Assembly: GCF_013868155.1 (NCBI RefSeq) | Contig: NZ_JACEOG010000001.1 | Span: forward strand, 558,001 to 622,000 | Origin: Aeromicrobium phoceense | GTDB taxonomy: Bacteria > Actinomycetota > Actinomycetes > Propionibacteriales > Nocardioidaceae | Length of the DNA: 64,000 bases | Direction of reading: 5' to 3' | Shown here: one piece after another, positions 54,833 to 63,576 of the stretch | How positions within the stretch are numbered: position 1 is the first letter of the stretch | Layout of the letters: every line of letters starts with the position of its first letter | Made by a program: the position numbers and the translations under genes | The notes under the pieces: generated by a model | Database searches by the model: none | Seen by the model: only the letters and a program-made list of their open reading frames with translations | Told to the model about the DNA's origin: nothing

Positions 54833-55435
54833 TCAGGCGTCGCGCCAGACCGGCTCGAGCCGCTCGAACGGCAACCGGTCCAGGACGGCCAGGTCGGCGG
54901 CCGCCACCTCGTAGCTGACGCGGTCGGGGCCGTATGCCACGTCGATCACGTCGGTGTCGCGGCGCAGGCGGCTCTCCATCGCGCCGACCTCGATGACCGG
55001 GACGGTCACCCGGGCCCGCTGCCACAGGCGCCTCTCGCGGACCCCTGCCTCGTCGAGCGCTGCCCCGGTGGCGTCGGAGTAGGCACGGGCGAGGCCCCCG
55101 GTGCCCAGCAGCGTGCCGCCGAACCACCGCGTCACGACGACGACGACGTCGCTGACCTCACGTCCGGTGATGACCTCGAGCATGGGTCGTCCGGCGGTCC
55201 CCGAGGGCTCGCCGTCGTCGTTGCTGCGACGCAGCGCGGCCTCGGGGCCGATGACGAAGGCGGTGCAGTGGTGCCGGGCGTCGTGGTGCGTCGCGCGGAC
55301 GTGGGCGATGAGCGCCCGGGCGCTCGCCTCGTCCTCCACGCGCCCCGCACGCGCCAGGAAGCGCGACCTCAGCACCACGATCTCGGCCTCGGCGGTGTCG
55401 CCGAGGCCGAGATCGATCGTGCGGTAGGTCGCCAC
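54833..55435 (-). CDS. YigZ/IMPACT-family protein
   Basis: 200 residues. An N-terminal UPF0029 domain with SRFLARAGRV, DDGEPSGTAGRPML and VVTRWFGGTLLGTGGLARAYS, followed by a DUF1949-type C-terminal domain. The eukaryotic relative IMPACT regulates translation; the bacterial role is unclear. GTG 55435 lies two bases after the stop of the methyltransferase gene, so they form an operon. Confidence 0.92.
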   Translation of the reverse strand: MATYRTIDLGLGDTAEAEIVVLRSRFLARAGRVEDEASARALIAHVRATHHDARHHCTAFVIGPEAALRRSNDDGEPSGTAGRPMLEVITGREVSDVVVVVTRWFGGTLLGTGGLARAYSDATGAALDEAGVRERRLWQRARVTVPVIEVGAMESRLRRDTDVIDVAYGPDRVSYEVAAADLAVLDRLPFERLEPVWRDA

Positions 55436-55437
55436 CC

Positions 55438-56202
55438 TCAGCGCTTGCGCAGTTCCAGGAAGATCGAGGGACCGAAGTCGCTGGACGCGAGCGGCTTCTG
55501 CAGCACGCGCTCGACCGCGACGAGCACCTTGCCCGGCACGTAGCGCTTGAGCTTCTGGCTGCGCAGGTTCGACACCGACAGCTTGCGCTGCAGCACCAGG
55601 CCGGCCGCGGCCAGCTGGCCGACGACCGTGTCGATGTTGTGGTTCACGAAGGCGATCGCGTCAGGCTCGTCCGCGGCGACGGTGCGGATGCTGACGGGCT
55701 CCTTCGGCAGCGCCTTGCCGGCCTTCTTGAACGCGCGACGGTTCTTGAAGTGGCCGTAGTTCGCGACCTCGATGATCGCCGTGCCGCCGGGCGCGAGCAC
55801 GCGGGCGATCTCGGCGAACTCCTCGGTGGGCTCGGGGATGTGGTGCATGACCCGGACCATCGTGATGAGGTCGAGCTCGCCGTCGCCGAACTGCAGGGCG
55901 TCGGCCTGCTGGCGCGCCTTGATGACGTCGGTGCCCTCGAGGAACTTCTCGGCGGCGTCGAGCTGGGTCTGGCTGGGCTCGGCGAGCGTGACCTGGTCGG
56001 CGTACTCGCGCAGCAGCAGCGCGAGGCGGCCGAAGCCACCGCCCACGTCGGCGGCCTTGGCGAACCGGCGGCCCTTGAGCAGCCGGCGGATCGCCACCTG
56101 CTCGGCGGCGTTCTCGTAGTCGCGGTTGTTCCAGTACTGGGTGTAGTCGTATCCCCGGTCGTACTGGTCGGCGACCTTCTTGCTGGGCTTGTCCTCGTTC
56201 AC
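55438..56202 (-). CDS. Class I SAM-dependent methyltransferase
   Basis: 254 residues. The SAM-binding motif I is AADVGGGFGRLALLL (about 50-64), the acidic end of beta 2 is in VTLAEPS, and motif IV MVRVMHHIPEP follows. UbiE/COQ5-like layout; substrate unknown. GTG 56202 with TAGGGT (56209-56214) seven bases upstream. Forms an operon with the YigZ gene. Confidence 0.85.
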   Translation of the reverse strand: MNEDKPSKKVADQYDRGYDYTQYWNNRDYENAAEQVAIRRLLKGRRFAKAADVGGGFGRLALLLREYADQVTLAEPSQTQLDAAEKFLEGTDVIKARQQADALQFGDGELDLITMVRVMHHIPEPTEEFAEIARVLAPGGTAIIEVANYGHFKNRRAFKKAGKALPKEPVSIRTVAADEPDAIAFVNHNIDTVVGQLAAAGLVLQRKLSVSNLRSQKLKRYVPGKVLVAVERVLQKPLASSDFGPSIFLELRKR

Positions 56203-56253
56203 CGGGCAACCCTAACAATCAGGGGCTGAACGGCGGTCATCGCCGGACGCCGG

Positions 56254-57060
56254 TCAGCGGCCGAAGCGGCGCGGACCGAACTCGGGCTCGGTCTTCGCCA
56301 TGCCGGCCTTGCGCGCGACGTCGGTGTTCGGCGACTTGAGCATGGCCCGCTGGTACTTGCGCTCGAGCGCGAAGGCCCGGCGGGGCTTGGCGAGACGGGT
56401 CTCGTTCAGCAGGCGCTTGGACGCGGCGACGGAGTCGGGCGAGCGAGCGAGGAGCTGGTCGATGAGCTCGAGGGCCGGCTTGGTCGGGTCCTCGGCGACG
56501 CCCGAGGCGATGCCGTACTCGACGGCCTGCTCGCCCGAGAACACCTCGCCGGTCATCACGAGGCGCTTGGCCAGGTCGGCGCCGACCAGCTCGGCCAGCG
56601 CCACGGTGCCGCTCATGTCGGGGACCAGGCCCCACTTGGCCTCCATGATCGACCACTGGCAGTCGGGGGTGGTGAACCGGAAGTCCGCGCCCAGCGCCAG
56701 CTGGATGCCGCCGCCGAACACGTGGCCGCGCGTGACGGCGATGACCGGGACGGAGAGCTCGCGCCAGGCCCACAGCGGCTGCTGGAACTTGTTCGTGCCC
56801 TTGAGCGGGTTCGGCATGAAGTAGCGGGCGACACGCTTCTTGTCGGTCATCACCTGGCCGAAGTCCAGGCCGGCGCAGAAGGACGGGCCGCGGCCCTCGA
56901 GCAGCACCGCGCGGACGTTCGGATCGGCCTCGATCCGGTCGGCGGCCTCCAGGAGACCGTCGAGCACGCCGAACGTGATGCCGTTCAGCTTGTCGGGGCG
57001 GTTGAGCCAGACGTGGGCGATGGGCCCCTCGATCTCGGTGACGACATGCTGTTCGGTCAT
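56254..57060 (-). CDS. Crotonase/enoyl-CoA hydratase-family protein
   Basis: 268 residues. Crotonase core: oxyanion-hole segments GPSFCAGLDFGQV and RGHVFGGGIQLALGADFRF, and IMEAKWGLVPDMSGT near the active site. One of the two catalytic glutamates of true enoyl-CoA hydratases seems to be present (IMEAK); the second is not obvious, so isomerase or another crotonase activity is possible. ATG 57060; TACCCT at 57067-57072 is at the leaderless distance and overlaps the end of the MerR gene. Confidence 0.85.
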   Translation of the reverse strand: MTEQHVVTEIEGPIAHVWLNRPDKLNGITFGVLDGLLEAADRIEADPNVRAVLLEGRGPSFCAGLDFGQVMTDKKRVARYFMPNPLKGTNKFQQPLWAWRELSVPVIAVTRGHVFGGGIQLALGADFRFTTPDCQWSIMEAKWGLVPDMSGTVALAELVGADLAKRLVMTGEVFSGEQAVEYGIASGVAEDPTKPALELIDQLLARSPDSVAASKRLLNETRLAKPRRAFALERKYQRAMLKSPNTDVARKAGMAKTEPEFGPRRFGR

Positions 57061-57064
57061 GCGC

Positions 57065-57958
57065 TCAGGGTAGATCGTCGCCGAGCGCCTGCCGCAACTG
57101 CCGCACGGTCTCGGTCAGGGAGTGCGACGTGACGACGTCCCGCGGCCACCCCGCACCACCGAGGAACAGCGCGGTGTGACGCCCCAGCTCGGCCAGCCGT
57201 TCCAGGGTCTCGGGCCCCGGCTTCATCACCGAGGACCAGAGGAACACGGCGTCGGGCCGGCTGCTGCGCACGAAGGACTCGAGCGACTCCATGGGCAGCC
57301 GGGCCCCGAGCTCGGTCCACCCGTGGCCGTGACGGGCCAGGGCCGCGCCGAGCGCGACTATCGGCAGCTTGTGCTGCTCGTCCTCCACACTGGCCAGCAC
57401 GACCCGCGCCGGCCCACGCGAGGGGTAGCGGTGCGCCGCCGCGCGCAGGGCCGTCAGGACGCACGCGGTGACGAGGTGCTCGGCGGCCACGTCGATCCGG
57501 CCGTCCTCCCAGTACAGGCCCACCTGGATCATCGCCGGGGCGATGGCCGAGTCCCAGGCCTCCTCGACGCCGAAGCGCTCGATCGCGCTCTCGGCGGCCT
57601 CCTGCACCTTCGCGGCGTCGAGCTCCTTCGCGCCCTCGAGCATGTCGAAGACGGTCTGCTCGTGGGCGGAGGCCCTGAGGCCGGCGGGTCCGGCCCCCAC
57701 GATCGCGGCCAGCTCGTGCGGCGAGAGCCGCTTCACCCGCTCGGCGGCGTCGTGGGCGGGGACGCCCGACTCGATGAACCGGGCCATCGTCGCGACACGG
57801 TCGGCGTCGACGATCGTGTAGCGACGGTGGCCGCCCGCCGTACGGAAGGTCGGACCGACGCCGTAGCGGCGTTCCCAGGTCCGGAGGGTGGGAGCCGCGA
57901 TTCCCAGCATCTCGGAGAGGGTACCCACGGTCCAGCGGCGGTGCATGCGGTCGATCAT
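57065..57958 (-). CDS. MerR-family regulator with B12-binding domain (CarH/LitR-like)
   Basis: 297 residues. MerR winged helix (residues 8-78: TVGTLSEMLGIAAPTLRTWERR), a four-helix B12-cap domain and a Rossmann-like cobalamin domain. The cap has W150 and E160-H161 (W-x9-EH), the CarH signature that covers adenosylcobalamin. The axial ligand candidate is H196 in EDEQHKLP, where CarH has E-x-H-x-x-G; Pro replaces Gly. So it may be a light- or B12-responsive repressor. Start may be ATG 57958 or ATG 57946. A 26-bp dyad stands directly upstream, divergent from a whiB gene. Confidence 0.88.
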   Translation of the reverse strand: MIDRMHRRWTVGTLSEMLGIAAPTLRTWERRYGVGPTFRTAGGHRRYTIVDADRVATMARFIESGVPAHDAAERVKRLSPHELAAIVGAGPAGLRASAHEQTVFDMLEGAKELDAAKVQEAAESAIERFGVEEAWDSAIAPAMIQVGLYWEDGRIDVAAEHLVTACVLTALRAAAHRYPSRGPARVVLASVEDEQHKLPIVALGAALARHGHGWTELGARLPMESLESFVRSSRPDAVFLWSSVMKPGPETLERLAELGRHTALFLGGAGWPRDVVTSHSLTETVRQLRQALGDDLP

Positions 57959-57964
57959 AAAACT

Positions 57965-57990
57965 TATTCAGGGTGCTTGCACAATGAATA
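57965..57990. promoter_or_regulatory. 26-bp dyad between MerR-B12 and WhiB3-like genes
   Basis: TATTCA-GG-GTGC-TT-GCAC-AA-TGAATA: both the outer hexamers and the inner tetramers are perfect inverted repeats about one centre. On the plus strand TTGCAC (57977-57982) and TACCGT (58001-58006) make a -35/-10 pair (18-bp spacer) for the whiB gene, so the dyad covers its -35. It also abuts the start of the merR gene. Likely the MerR-type regulator's operator controlling both genes. Confidence 0.65.
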
Positions 57991-58073
57991 GATTAGGTAG
58001 TACCGTCGAACTACTTGCCGGGTTGCGCACACAGCCCGAGTCAGTCCTCACCCTTGGGGAAGGGGCAGGAAAC

Positions 58074-58364
58074 ATGGTCAACATCAAGCGACTTCCGTCG
58101 CCCATCATTGAGTCCTACGAATGGCAGTGGGAGGGCGCCTGCATGGGCGTCGACTCCTCCGTTTTTTTCTCGCCCGAAGCTGAACGCGGCATGAAGCGCC
58201 ACCGCCGCGAAGAGTCCGCCAAGGCCGTCTGCGCCACGTGCCCGGTCATCGACCGGTGCCGGGAGCACGCCCTCGCCGTCCAGGAGCCGTACGGCGTCTG
58301 GGGCGGCCTCACCGAGTCCGAGCGCACCGAGATCCTGGCCGGGCGTCAGGCCGCTGTCGGCTGA
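58074..58364 (+). CDS. WhiB-family iron-sulfur regulator (WhiB3/WhiD-like)
   Basis: 96 residues. Cluster cysteines C23, C53, C56 and C62. WQWEGACMGVDSSVFFSPEAE and HALAVQEPYGVWGGLTESER are characteristic of the WhiB3/WhiD branch. In mycobacteria WhiB3 senses redox state and controls lipid metabolism; in Streptomyces WhiD acts in sporulation. ATG 58074 follows AGGA at a short distance; the frame is open further upstream. The DUF4235 gene starts within its stop (TGATG). Under the divergent MerR-B12 dyad, it could be light- or B12-controlled, an unusual input for a Wbl gene. Confidence 0.9.
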   Translation: MVNIKRLPSPIIESYEWQWEGACMGVDSSVFFSPEAERGMKRHRREESAKAVCATCPVIDRCREHALAVQEPYGVWGGLTESERTEILAGRQAAVG

Positions 58365-58666
58365 TGGCGGCGCCGAAGAAGGCGAAGGCCAGCACCTCCG
58401 CCAAGATTCTCTACCAGCCCGTCGGGCTGATCACGTCGATCCTGGCGGGTCTCATCGCCTCGGCGGTGTTCAAGCAGGTGTGGAAGCGCGCCAGCCCGAA
58501 CAGCGAGGGCGATCCGCCCAACCCGACCCAGTCGGAGTTCCCGCTCAAGGAGATCCTGCTCGCTGCGGTGATCCAGGGCGCGATCTTCTCCGGCGTCCGT
58601 GCGATCGTCCAGCGGCAGGGCGCCAAGGCGTTCGCCAAGGCGACGGGTGAGTGGCCCGGCGACTGA
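58364..58666 (+). CDS. DUF4235 membrane protein
   Basis: 100 residues. Two hydrophobic segments (about 18-37 and 65-82) in the DUF4235 pattern: LYQPVGLITSILAGLIASAVFKQVWKR-type first helix (residues 17 onward) and LLAAVIQGAIFSGVRAIVQR. Function unknown; common in actinobacteria. Its ATG overlaps the whiB stop by one base, so they are cotranscribed. Confidence 0.85.
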   Translation: MAAPKKAKASTSAKILYQPVGLITSILAGLIASAVFKQVWKRASPNSEGDPPNPTQSEFPLKEILLAAVIQGAIFSGVRAIVQRQGAKAFAKATGEWPGD

Positions 58667-58721
58667 TCGTCTCCTTCTCAGCTGACGTCGGTTCCCTCCT
58701 CCTGCCGACCTCAGCACTCTG

Positions 58722-58756
58722 GCAATGGCCGCGGGTTCTCCCCCCGCGGCCATTGC
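58722..58756. terminator. Strong bidirectional terminator
   Basis: GCAATGGCCGCGGG (58722-58735) and CCCGCGGCCATTGC (58743-58756) form a perfect 14-bp stem with a 7-nt loop between convergent DUF4235 and glgX genes. The stem ends 15 bases before the glgX stop codon on the other strand. Confidence 0.85.
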
Positions 58757-58771
58757 GCGTCCCGGGCACGC

Positions 58772-60832
58772 TCAGTGCGCCGCCAGGACGACGACCGACT
58801 GCCCGAGCGCGGGATAGGTCGAGCCGAACGACACCTCGTCGTCGGGACGGGCGGTGTCGACCTCGAGCCGCCAGGCACGGTGCTGCCCCGGGTCGGGGAG
58901 CGCCATCTCGACGTCGCCGCCCACGTTGAGGACGACGAAGACGGCGTCGTCCAGCGCCTCGCCCATCGGGTCGCCCGCAGCGCCCCGCAGGAGCAGGCCC
59001 ACCGACCGCCACTCGGGGTCGTGCCAGTCCTCGGCCGTCGGGGTCGCCCCGTCGGCCCGGTGCCACGTCACGTCTCTGTGGCCGTCAGCGCGCTCGCGGC
59101 CGTGCATGAAGGTGCGCTGGCGCAGCACCGGCTGCTCGCGGCGCAACCGGACGAGCCGGCGCACCAGCTCGAGCAGCTCGGTGTCGGGCGCCGACCAGTC
59201 GATCCAGCCGAGCTCGTTGTCCTGCGCGTAGGCGTTGTTGTTGCCGCCCTGGCTGTTGCCGATCTCGTCGCCGGCCAGCAGCATCGGCACTCCCTGCGAC
59301 ACCAGCAGCGTCGCCAGCAGCCCGCGCACCCGGCGCGCCCGTGCGGCCAGGACGTCGGGATCGTCGGTGGGGCCCTCGACCCCGAGGTTGTCCGAGAGGT
59401 TCTCGTCGTGGCCGTCCCGGTTGTCCTCGCCGTTGGCCTCGTTGTGCTTGTGCGAGTAGGAGGCGAGGTCGGCCACGGTGAACCCGTCGTGGGCCGTGAC
59501 GAAGTTGACCGAGGCGGTGGCCCCGCGTGAGCCGTGGTCGAACTGGTCGGCCGAACCCAGCAGCCGGGCGCCGACGTCGGCACTGCCGAGCGACCGGACC
59601 TGCCACGCCCGGCGGATCCCGTCGCGGAAGCGGTCGTTCCACTCCGAGAACGGGTGCGGGAACCGGCCCAGCCGATGGCCGCCGGGGCCGAGGTCCCACG
59701 GCTCGGCGATCAGCTTCACCGTCGACAGCACCGGGTCCTGGCGGATGGCGCTGAAGAACGGCCCGTGGGGGCGGAAGCCCTTCTGGGTGCGGCCGAGCGT
59801 GGTGGCGAGGTCGAACCGGAACCCGTCGACCCCGAGCACCTCGACCCAGTACCTCAGGCTGTCCATCACGAGCCGCAGCACCGGCGGCCGGTCGACGGCG
59901 AGGGTGTTGCCCGTGCCCGTGTCGTCGACGTAGTGACGTCCCGCGTCGACGAGCCGGTAGTACGCGGTGTTGTCCAGACCGCGCAACGACAGCGTGGGGC
60001 CGAGCTCGTCACCCTCGCCGGTGTGGTTGTAGACGACGTCGACGATGACCTCGATGCCCGCCTCGTGCAGGGCGTGGACTGCCTGGCGGAGCTCGGCGAC
60101 CGCGTCGTCCCGGGCGTACCGGGGCTCGGGGGCGCACCACGCGATGGGCTGGTAGCCCCAGTAGTTCCGCAGGTCCTTCGCGACGAGGAAGCGGTCGTCG
60201 AGGAACGCCTGCACCGGCAACAGCTCGACGGCGTTGACCCCCAGCGAGGTCAGGTGGTCGATGACGGCAGGCGACGCGAGGCCCTCGTAGGTGCCGCGCA
60301 CCTCCTCGGGGACGCCGGGGTGCGCGGCGGTGAGGCCCTTCACGTGCGCCTCGTAGATCACCAGGTCGCTGAGGGCATGGCCGGGCCGGTTGGTCGTCGG
60401 GTCGGGGCCTGCCGGGGCGCCCTGCACGATGCCGCGAGGGACGACGGGGGCGCTGTCGCGGTCGTCGAGCGTGAGGTCGTCGTCGCCGGCGTGCCCGGAC
60501 ATCGCCTCGTCCCAGCGCAGCGGCCGGTCGAGTGCGTGGGCGTACGGGTCGATGAGCAGCTTGGCGGGGTTGAACCGCAGGCCCTCCTCGGGCCGGTGGG
60601 GGCCGTGGGCGCGCAGGCCGTACCGCGTGCCGGGTCCGACTCCGGTCACGTGGGCGTGTCGGACGTCACCGTCGCGGAAGACGAGGTCGATCCGCTCCTC
60701 GGCACCCGACTCGTCGAACAGGCAGAGCTCGACCCGCTCGGCGTTCGCCGACCAGACCGCCACGTTGACGCCGTCGCCGTCGACGGTGACGCCCAGGGGG
60801 TACGGCCGGCCGGTGGTCACGGCTCGGGTCAT
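58772..60832 (-). CDS. glgX: Glycogen debranching enzyme GlgX
   Basis: 686 residues. CBM48 then a GH13 barrel: VIVDVVYNHTGEGDE, GVDGFRFDLATT (nucleophile Asp), KLIAEPWDLG (acid Glu) and NFVTAHDGFTVADL. It hydrolyses alpha-1,6 branches of limit dextrins. ATG 60832 overlaps the glgA stop by 4 nt. Last gene of the glgB-glgC-glgA-glgX run. Confidence 0.95.
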   Translation of the reverse strand: MTRAVTTGRPYPLGVTVDGDGVNVAVWSANAERVELCLFDESGAEERIDLVFRDGDVRHAHVTGVGPGTRYGLRAHGPHRPEEGLRFNPAKLLIDPYAHALDRPLRWDEAMSGHAGDDDLTLDDRDSAPVVPRGIVQGAPAGPDPTTNRPGHALSDLVIYEAHVKGLTAAHPGVPEEVRGTYEGLASPAVIDHLTSLGVNAVELLPVQAFLDDRFLVAKDLRNYWGYQPIAWCAPEPRYARDDAVAELRQAVHALHEAGIEVIVDVVYNHTGEGDELGPTLSLRGLDNTAYYRLVDAGRHYVDDTGTGNTLAVDRPPVLRLVMDSLRYWVEVLGVDGFRFDLATTLGRTQKGFRPHGPFFSAIRQDPVLSTVKLIAEPWDLGPGGHRLGRFPHPFSEWNDRFRDGIRRAWQVRSLGSADVGARLLGSADQFDHGSRGATASVNFVTAHDGFTVADLASYSHKHNEANGEDNRDGHDENLSDNLGVEGPTDDPDVLAARARRVRGLLATLLVSQGVPMLLAGDEIGNSQGGNNNAYAQDNELGWIDWSAPDTELLELVRRLVRLRREQPVLRQRTFMHGRERADGHRDVTWHRADGATPTAEDWHDPEWRSVGLLLRGAAGDPMGEALDDAVFVVLNVGGDVEMALPDPGQHRAWRLEVDTARPDDEVSFGSTYPALGQSVVVLAAH

Positions 60833-62277
60833 CGCACGATCTCCGCGAACAGCGTCGCGTAGCGCTCGGCGGAAGGCCCCCAGTCCACCGGCGTGGACAT
60901 CGCCCGGTGGCGCAGCCGCTGCCAGGCGGGCGGGTCGGCGTACAGCTCGCGCGCCCGGGAGAGCGCCCAGGCGAGCCCGCCCGCGTCGATGTCGGCGAAG
61001 GCGAAGCCGGTGGCCACGTCGGCGGCGAGGTTCTCCGGCGAGGCATCCACGACGGTGTCGCGCAGACCTCCGGTGGACGCGACGACCGGGATCGCGCCGT
61101 AGCGCATCCCGTAGAGCTGGGTCAGCCCGCAGGGCTCGAAGCGCGACGGCACGAGGACCAGGTCGCCCCCGCCGTACATCCGGTGGCTGAGGGGCTCGTC
61201 GTAGCCGATCCGCACGCCGATCGACTGCGAGTACCGGGCGGCGAGGTCGTTCAGGGCGTACTCGTAGCCGGGGTCGCCCGAGCCCAGGACGATCACGGCC
61301 CCGCCGGCCTCCACGAATCCCGGGAGGGCCTCGAGCAGCAGGTCGACACCCTTCTGGTGCGTCAGCCGGGTGACCACGACCGCGAGGGGACCGGCGGGCT
61401 CCGCGAGCCCGAACTCGGCGAGCAGCTCGCGCCGGTTGCGGTCCTTCGCTGCCGGGTCGTCGACGGAGTAGCGGACGACCGCGCGGTCCGACGCGGGATC
61501 CCACACGGTGGTGTCGATCCCGTTGACGATGCCGAGCAGGTCGCCGCCGTCCCGGCGCGCGGCGGCCACGCCCTCCAGGCCGAACCCGAACTCCGGCGTC
61601 GTCAGCTCCTCGGCGTAGGTGGGACTGACGCTCGTCACCTTCGTGGCGTGCACCATGCCGGCCTTCAGCGTGCTGACGAGACCGTGGTACTCCAGCGCCT
61701 CGTGGTGGAAGTCCCACGTCGGCAGGCGCAGCCGGTCCAGCTGGTCGGGCCCGAAGATGCCCTGGAAGGCGATGTTGTGGATGGTCATCACGGTCGGCAC
61801 GTCAGCCTCCGCGTAGCGCAGGTACGACGGCACGAGGCCCGCCTGCCAGTCGTGGGCGTGCACCACGTCGGGGCGCCAGCGATCGGTGGTGCCGCCGGTC
61901 GCGATCCGCGCACCGACCCACGACAGCGCCGCGAACCGCACGTGGTTGTCGGGGTGGTCGTGCCCGTCGACGTTGTACGGGCCGCCCGGGCGGTCGAAGA
62001 GGTGTGGCGCGTCGAGCAGCAGAAGGTCCACGCCCGCGTGGCGCCCGGCGCGCACGACCGCCGGGCCACCGAACAGGTCGGGGTCCTCCCACACGGTCTT
62101 CGTCGAGCCGACCCGATCGAGGATTCCCGGGTACGCGGGCATCAGGACGCGCGACCGCCAGCCCTGCTCCGCGAGGGCGGACGGCAGGGCACCGACGACG
62201 TCGGCGAGCCCCCCGGTCTTGAGCAGCGGGGCGCACTCCGACGCCACCGAGAGCAGGCGGCGCGGGCGAGGGGGCAT
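60829..62277 (-). CDS. glgA: Glycogen synthase GlgA (GT5)
   Basis: 482 residues. Starts LSVASECAPLLKTGGLADVVGALP with the ADP-glucose-binding KTGGL (about 20-24). The second Rossmann domain has VVVTRLTHQKGVDLLLEALPG and SRFEPCGLTQLYGMRYG with the catalytic Glu. A bacterial, plant-like GT5 enzyme, not the actinobacterial GlgM/GT4 type. The gene starts three bases after the glgC stop. With GlgC it makes the linear alpha-1,4-glucan. Confidence 0.95.
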   Translation of the reverse strand: MPPRPRRLLSVASECAPLLKTGGLADVVGALPSALAEQGWRSRVLMPAYPGILDRVGSTKTVWEDPDLFGGPAVVRAGRHAGVDLLLLDAPHLFDRPGGPYNVDGHDHPDNHVRFAALSWVGARIATGGTTDRWRPDVVHAHDWQAGLVPSYLRYAEADVPTVMTIHNIAFQGIFGPDQLDRLRLPTWDFHHEALEYHGLVSTLKAGMVHATKVTSVSPTYAEELTTPEFGFGLEGVAAARRDGGDLLGIVNGIDTTVWDPASDRAVVRYSVDDPAAKDRNRRELLAEFGLAEPAGPLAVVVTRLTHQKGVDLLLEALPGFVEAGGAVIVLGSGDPGYEYALNDLAARYSQSIGVRIGYDEPLSHRMYGGGDLVLVPSRFEPCGLTQLYGMRYGAIPVVASTGGLRDTVVDASPENLAADVATGFAFADIDAGGLAWALSRARELYADPPAWQRLRHRAMSTPVDWGPSAERYATLFAEIVR

Positions 62278-62280
62278 CGA

Positions 62281-63576
62281 CTACTCCAGGGAGGCCGCGC
62301 GGCGGTCGAGCATCGGCTGGGTCACCAGCACGATCCCGTTCTCGGTCCGGCGGAACCAGCGGTTGTCCTCGTCGGGGTCCTCACCGACCACGAGCCCCTC
62401 GGGGATGTGTACGCGACTGTCGACCACGGCGTTCGTCAGCCGGGCGCCGCGGCCGACATCGACGTGCGGCAGTGCGACGACGCGGTCGAGCATCGAGTAC
62501 GAGTGGGTGCGGGTGCCCGTGAACAGCAGGGAGTTGTGCACCTCCGAGCCGCTCACGATGCAGTCGCCCGCGATGAGCGACTGGATCGCCTGACCGCGCC
62601 GGCCCTCCTCGTCGTGGGCGAACTTCGCCGGCGGCGTGAACTCCGCGTACGTCCAGATCGGCCACGAGTTGTCGTAGAGGTCGAGCGCCGGGATGAACTC
62701 GGTCAGGTCGATGTTGGCCTGCCAGAACGTGTCGATCGTGCCGACGTCGCGCCAGTAGGGCTCGGTCTCCAGGCCGGTCATGACACACGACTCGCTGAAC
62801 CGGTGGGCGTAGGCGCTGCCCCCGCGGACGATCGCCGGGATCAGGTCGAACCCGAAGTCGTGCCGCGAGCTGGTGTCCTCCGCGTCCTGGCGCAGCAGCT
62901 CGCGCAGGAAGTCCCAGTCGAAGACGTAGATGCCCATCGACGCGAGGGCGACGTCCGGGTCCTCCGGGGTGCCGGGCGGGTCAGCCGGCTTCTCGAGGAA
63001 GTCGACGATGCGGCCGCTCGCCTCGACGTGCATGACGCCGAACGCCGTGGCCTCCTCGCGCGGCACGGTCAGGCAGCCCACGGTCACGTCGGCGCCCGTC
63101 TCGACGTGCTGGCGCAGCATGACCTCGTAGTCCATCTTGTAGACGTGGTCGCCCGCCAGGACGATCACGTACTTGACCTTGTAGTCGTCGACGATGTCGA
63201 TGTTCTGCGTCACGGCGTCGGCGGTGCCGAGGTACCACTTGGTCTCCTCGACGCGCTGGCTCGCGGGCAGGATGTCCAGGTACTCGTTGCGCTCGGCCTG
63301 GAAGAAGTTCCAGCCGCGCTGCATGTGCCGGATCAGGGAGTGGGCCTTGTACTGCGTGGCGACGGCCATCTTCCGGATGCCGGAGTTGAGCGCGTTCGAC
63401 AGCGGGAAGTCGATGATGCGCCACTCGCCGCCGAACTGCACGGCCGGTTTCGCGCGCCGGTCGGTGAGCTCCTCGAGGCGACTGCCGCGTCCGCCCGCCA
63501 GCACGAACGCCATCGCTTGACTGGACAGTCGGGGCGGCGCGCCGGCGTCGCGACCCGTCAAGATCGGGATGGTCAT
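62281..63576 (-). CDS. glgC: Glucose-1-phosphate adenylyltransferase
   Basis: 431 residues. Makes ADP-glucose. N-terminal nucleotidyltransferase motif [24 protein letters not shown]; glucose-1-P region [27 protein letters not shown]-terminal left-handed beta-helix follows. ATG 63576 overlaps the glgB stop by 4 nt (ATGA), so the genes are coupled. Confidence 0.96.
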   Translation of the reverse strand: MTIPILTGRDAGAPPRLSSQAMAFVLAGGRGSRLEELTDRRAKPAVQFGGEWRIIDFPLSNALNSGIRKMAVATQYKAHSLIRHMQRGWNFFQAERNEYLDILPASQRVEETKWYLGTADAVTQNIDIVDDYKVKYVIVLAGDHVYKMDYEVMLRQHVETGADVTVGCLTVPREEATAFGVMHVEASGRIVDFLEKPADPPGTPEDPDVALASMGIYVFDWDFLRELLRQDAEDTSSRHDFGFDLIPAIVRGGSAYAHRFSESCVMTGLETEPYWRDVGTIDTFWQANIDLTEFIPALDLYDNSWPIWTYAEFTPPAKFAHDEEGRRGQAIQSLIAGDCIVSGSEVHNSLLFTGTRTHSYSMLDRVVALPHVDVGRGARLTNAVVDSRVHIPEGLVVGEDPDEDNRWFRRTENGIVLVTQPMLDRRAASLE

